Source: Alligator mississippiensis (taxonomy: Eukaryota; Chordata; Crocodylia; Alligatoridae). From it: a stretch of DNA of 64,000 bases. Of the stretch, positions 63,347 to 64,000 are shown piece by piece. The position numbers and the translations under genes were made by a program. How positions within the stretch are numbered: the first letter of the stretch is position 1; each line of letters opens with the position of its first letter. The notes beneath the pieces were generated by a model. That model had not been told where the DNA came from. It did not search any database and saw nothing but the letters and a program-made list of their open reading frames with translations. The stretch spans positions 143,373,433-143,437,432 of the forward strand of contig NC_081824.1 of the NCBI RefSeq assembly GCF_030867095.1, in the 5' to 3' direction.

Positions 63347-63700
63347 TCAGATGCAAACAAATGTATTCGAGGTAGCCCTAGTCTGAAAAGATGGGCCAGG
63401 AAACCAGGTCCTTGATCTCCCATTCAGATGCTGAGAGATGAATCGGCCAAGATGGCCTGCACAGATATTTTGGATACTTGGGAGGTGCCCTGCAGACAGG
63501 TATATCTGATGCTGGATGCACCAGTTCCATAGCCAGGCACCTTCCCTGCACAGAAGCACACCACCCTGCCTGGTGTCTACTGTAAGCTGTACATGATACC
63601 CTTCAATGGAAAGGAGGAAGGCTTGATAAGGTCTTTGTACCATCATGAATTCCAACATATTGATAATTTTGCTTCACACTGTAACCAAAGGCCTTGTGCC
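63347..63700 (-). mobile_element. DIRS-like retroelement fossil, RNase H region
   Basis: The minus strand shows a peptide like the RNase H region of DIRS-type (tyrosine-recombinase) retrotransposons, centred on the LWNWCIQHQIYLSAGHLP-like block. Only a fragment of a few hundred bases is recognisable. It is broken and old, with no ends visible. Confidence 0.5.
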
Positions 63701-64000
63701 TGAAGTTCAGCAGCCTGGGCTCCTCAGTATAACAAAGAGGTGTCCATTTTTATGAGTACACAGAGATGTAAGGGGAGAAAAGACATTTCTTTACACACAT
63801 ATGGAGTGGGTCCTTCTAAAAGGGAAGGGAAGCCTGGGCAGCACAGGGAACTGTCAATCTCATACTTAGAGAATATTTTCCTAGGGCATAGATGGTCCAC
63901 ATCTAGGACTATATGCACCTGAAATGAAGTCTGGCATGTGACATCATGGAGATGCAGGAGGCCTTGTGGCTGGGAATCAAGAGACAGGTTTTTACTATCA

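Noticed and set aside
56536-64000. Next upstream RPS6KA2 exon (carrying the AVK lysine)
   Set aside because: Searched by eye for a minus-strand YAVK preceded by YSVCKR-like sequence with a GT donor and did not find it. It is probably beyond the window.

Overview
This is a vertebrate nuclear window, almost certainly from a crocodilian such as an alligator. Three lines point there. Two neighbouring host genes, MPC1 and RPS6KA2, lie head-to-tail on the minus strand, in the order known from human 6q27. The repeats are mostly CR1 LINEs and short DNA transposons. At 40.8-41.1 kb there is a tandem U2 snRNA-derived element, like the snRNA-headed SINEs (SINEU) described in crocodilians.

Layout. From 0 to 7.85 kb the window should be MPC1 intron 1 (genes run right to left), holding a CR1 tail, a mariner-type element, two hairpins and a hAT element with a perfect 8-bp target duplication. 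From 7.85 to 8.4 kb lie MPC1 exon 1 and its CpG-rich promoter with four inverted CCAAT boxes. From 8.4 to 37.4 kb is intergenic DNA full of repeats: a 2-kb CR1 with endonuclease and reverse transcriptase remains, three copies of one ~1.28-kb hAT-type element (two of them head-to-head), a decayed hAT transposase gene, and several CR1 tails. From 37.6 to 56.5 kb are the last seven coding exons of RPS6KA2 (RSK3), giving 289 uninterrupted residues of the C-terminal kinase domain and tail. All splice sites are GT-AG and all phases agree. From 56.5 to 64 kb is further RPS6KA2 intron with small DNA transposons, a CR1 and a DIRS-like fossil.

The most unusual area is the 5.3-kb RPS6KA2 intron at 38.3-43.6 kb. 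It holds a ~0.4-kb 28S rRNA fragment, the tandem U2-derived element, a 3-bp-TSD MITE and a mariner-type element that starts on the MITE's own target duplication. A CpG-dense kilobase in the next intron (44.58-45.52 kb) is unexplained.

The two host genes have unrelated jobs: MPC1 is half of the mitochondrial pyruvate carrier, and RPS6KA2 is an ERK-activated kinase. I see no gene cluster or operon-like system, and the novelty here is in repeat structure. All family assignments come from reading the sequence, without database searches.
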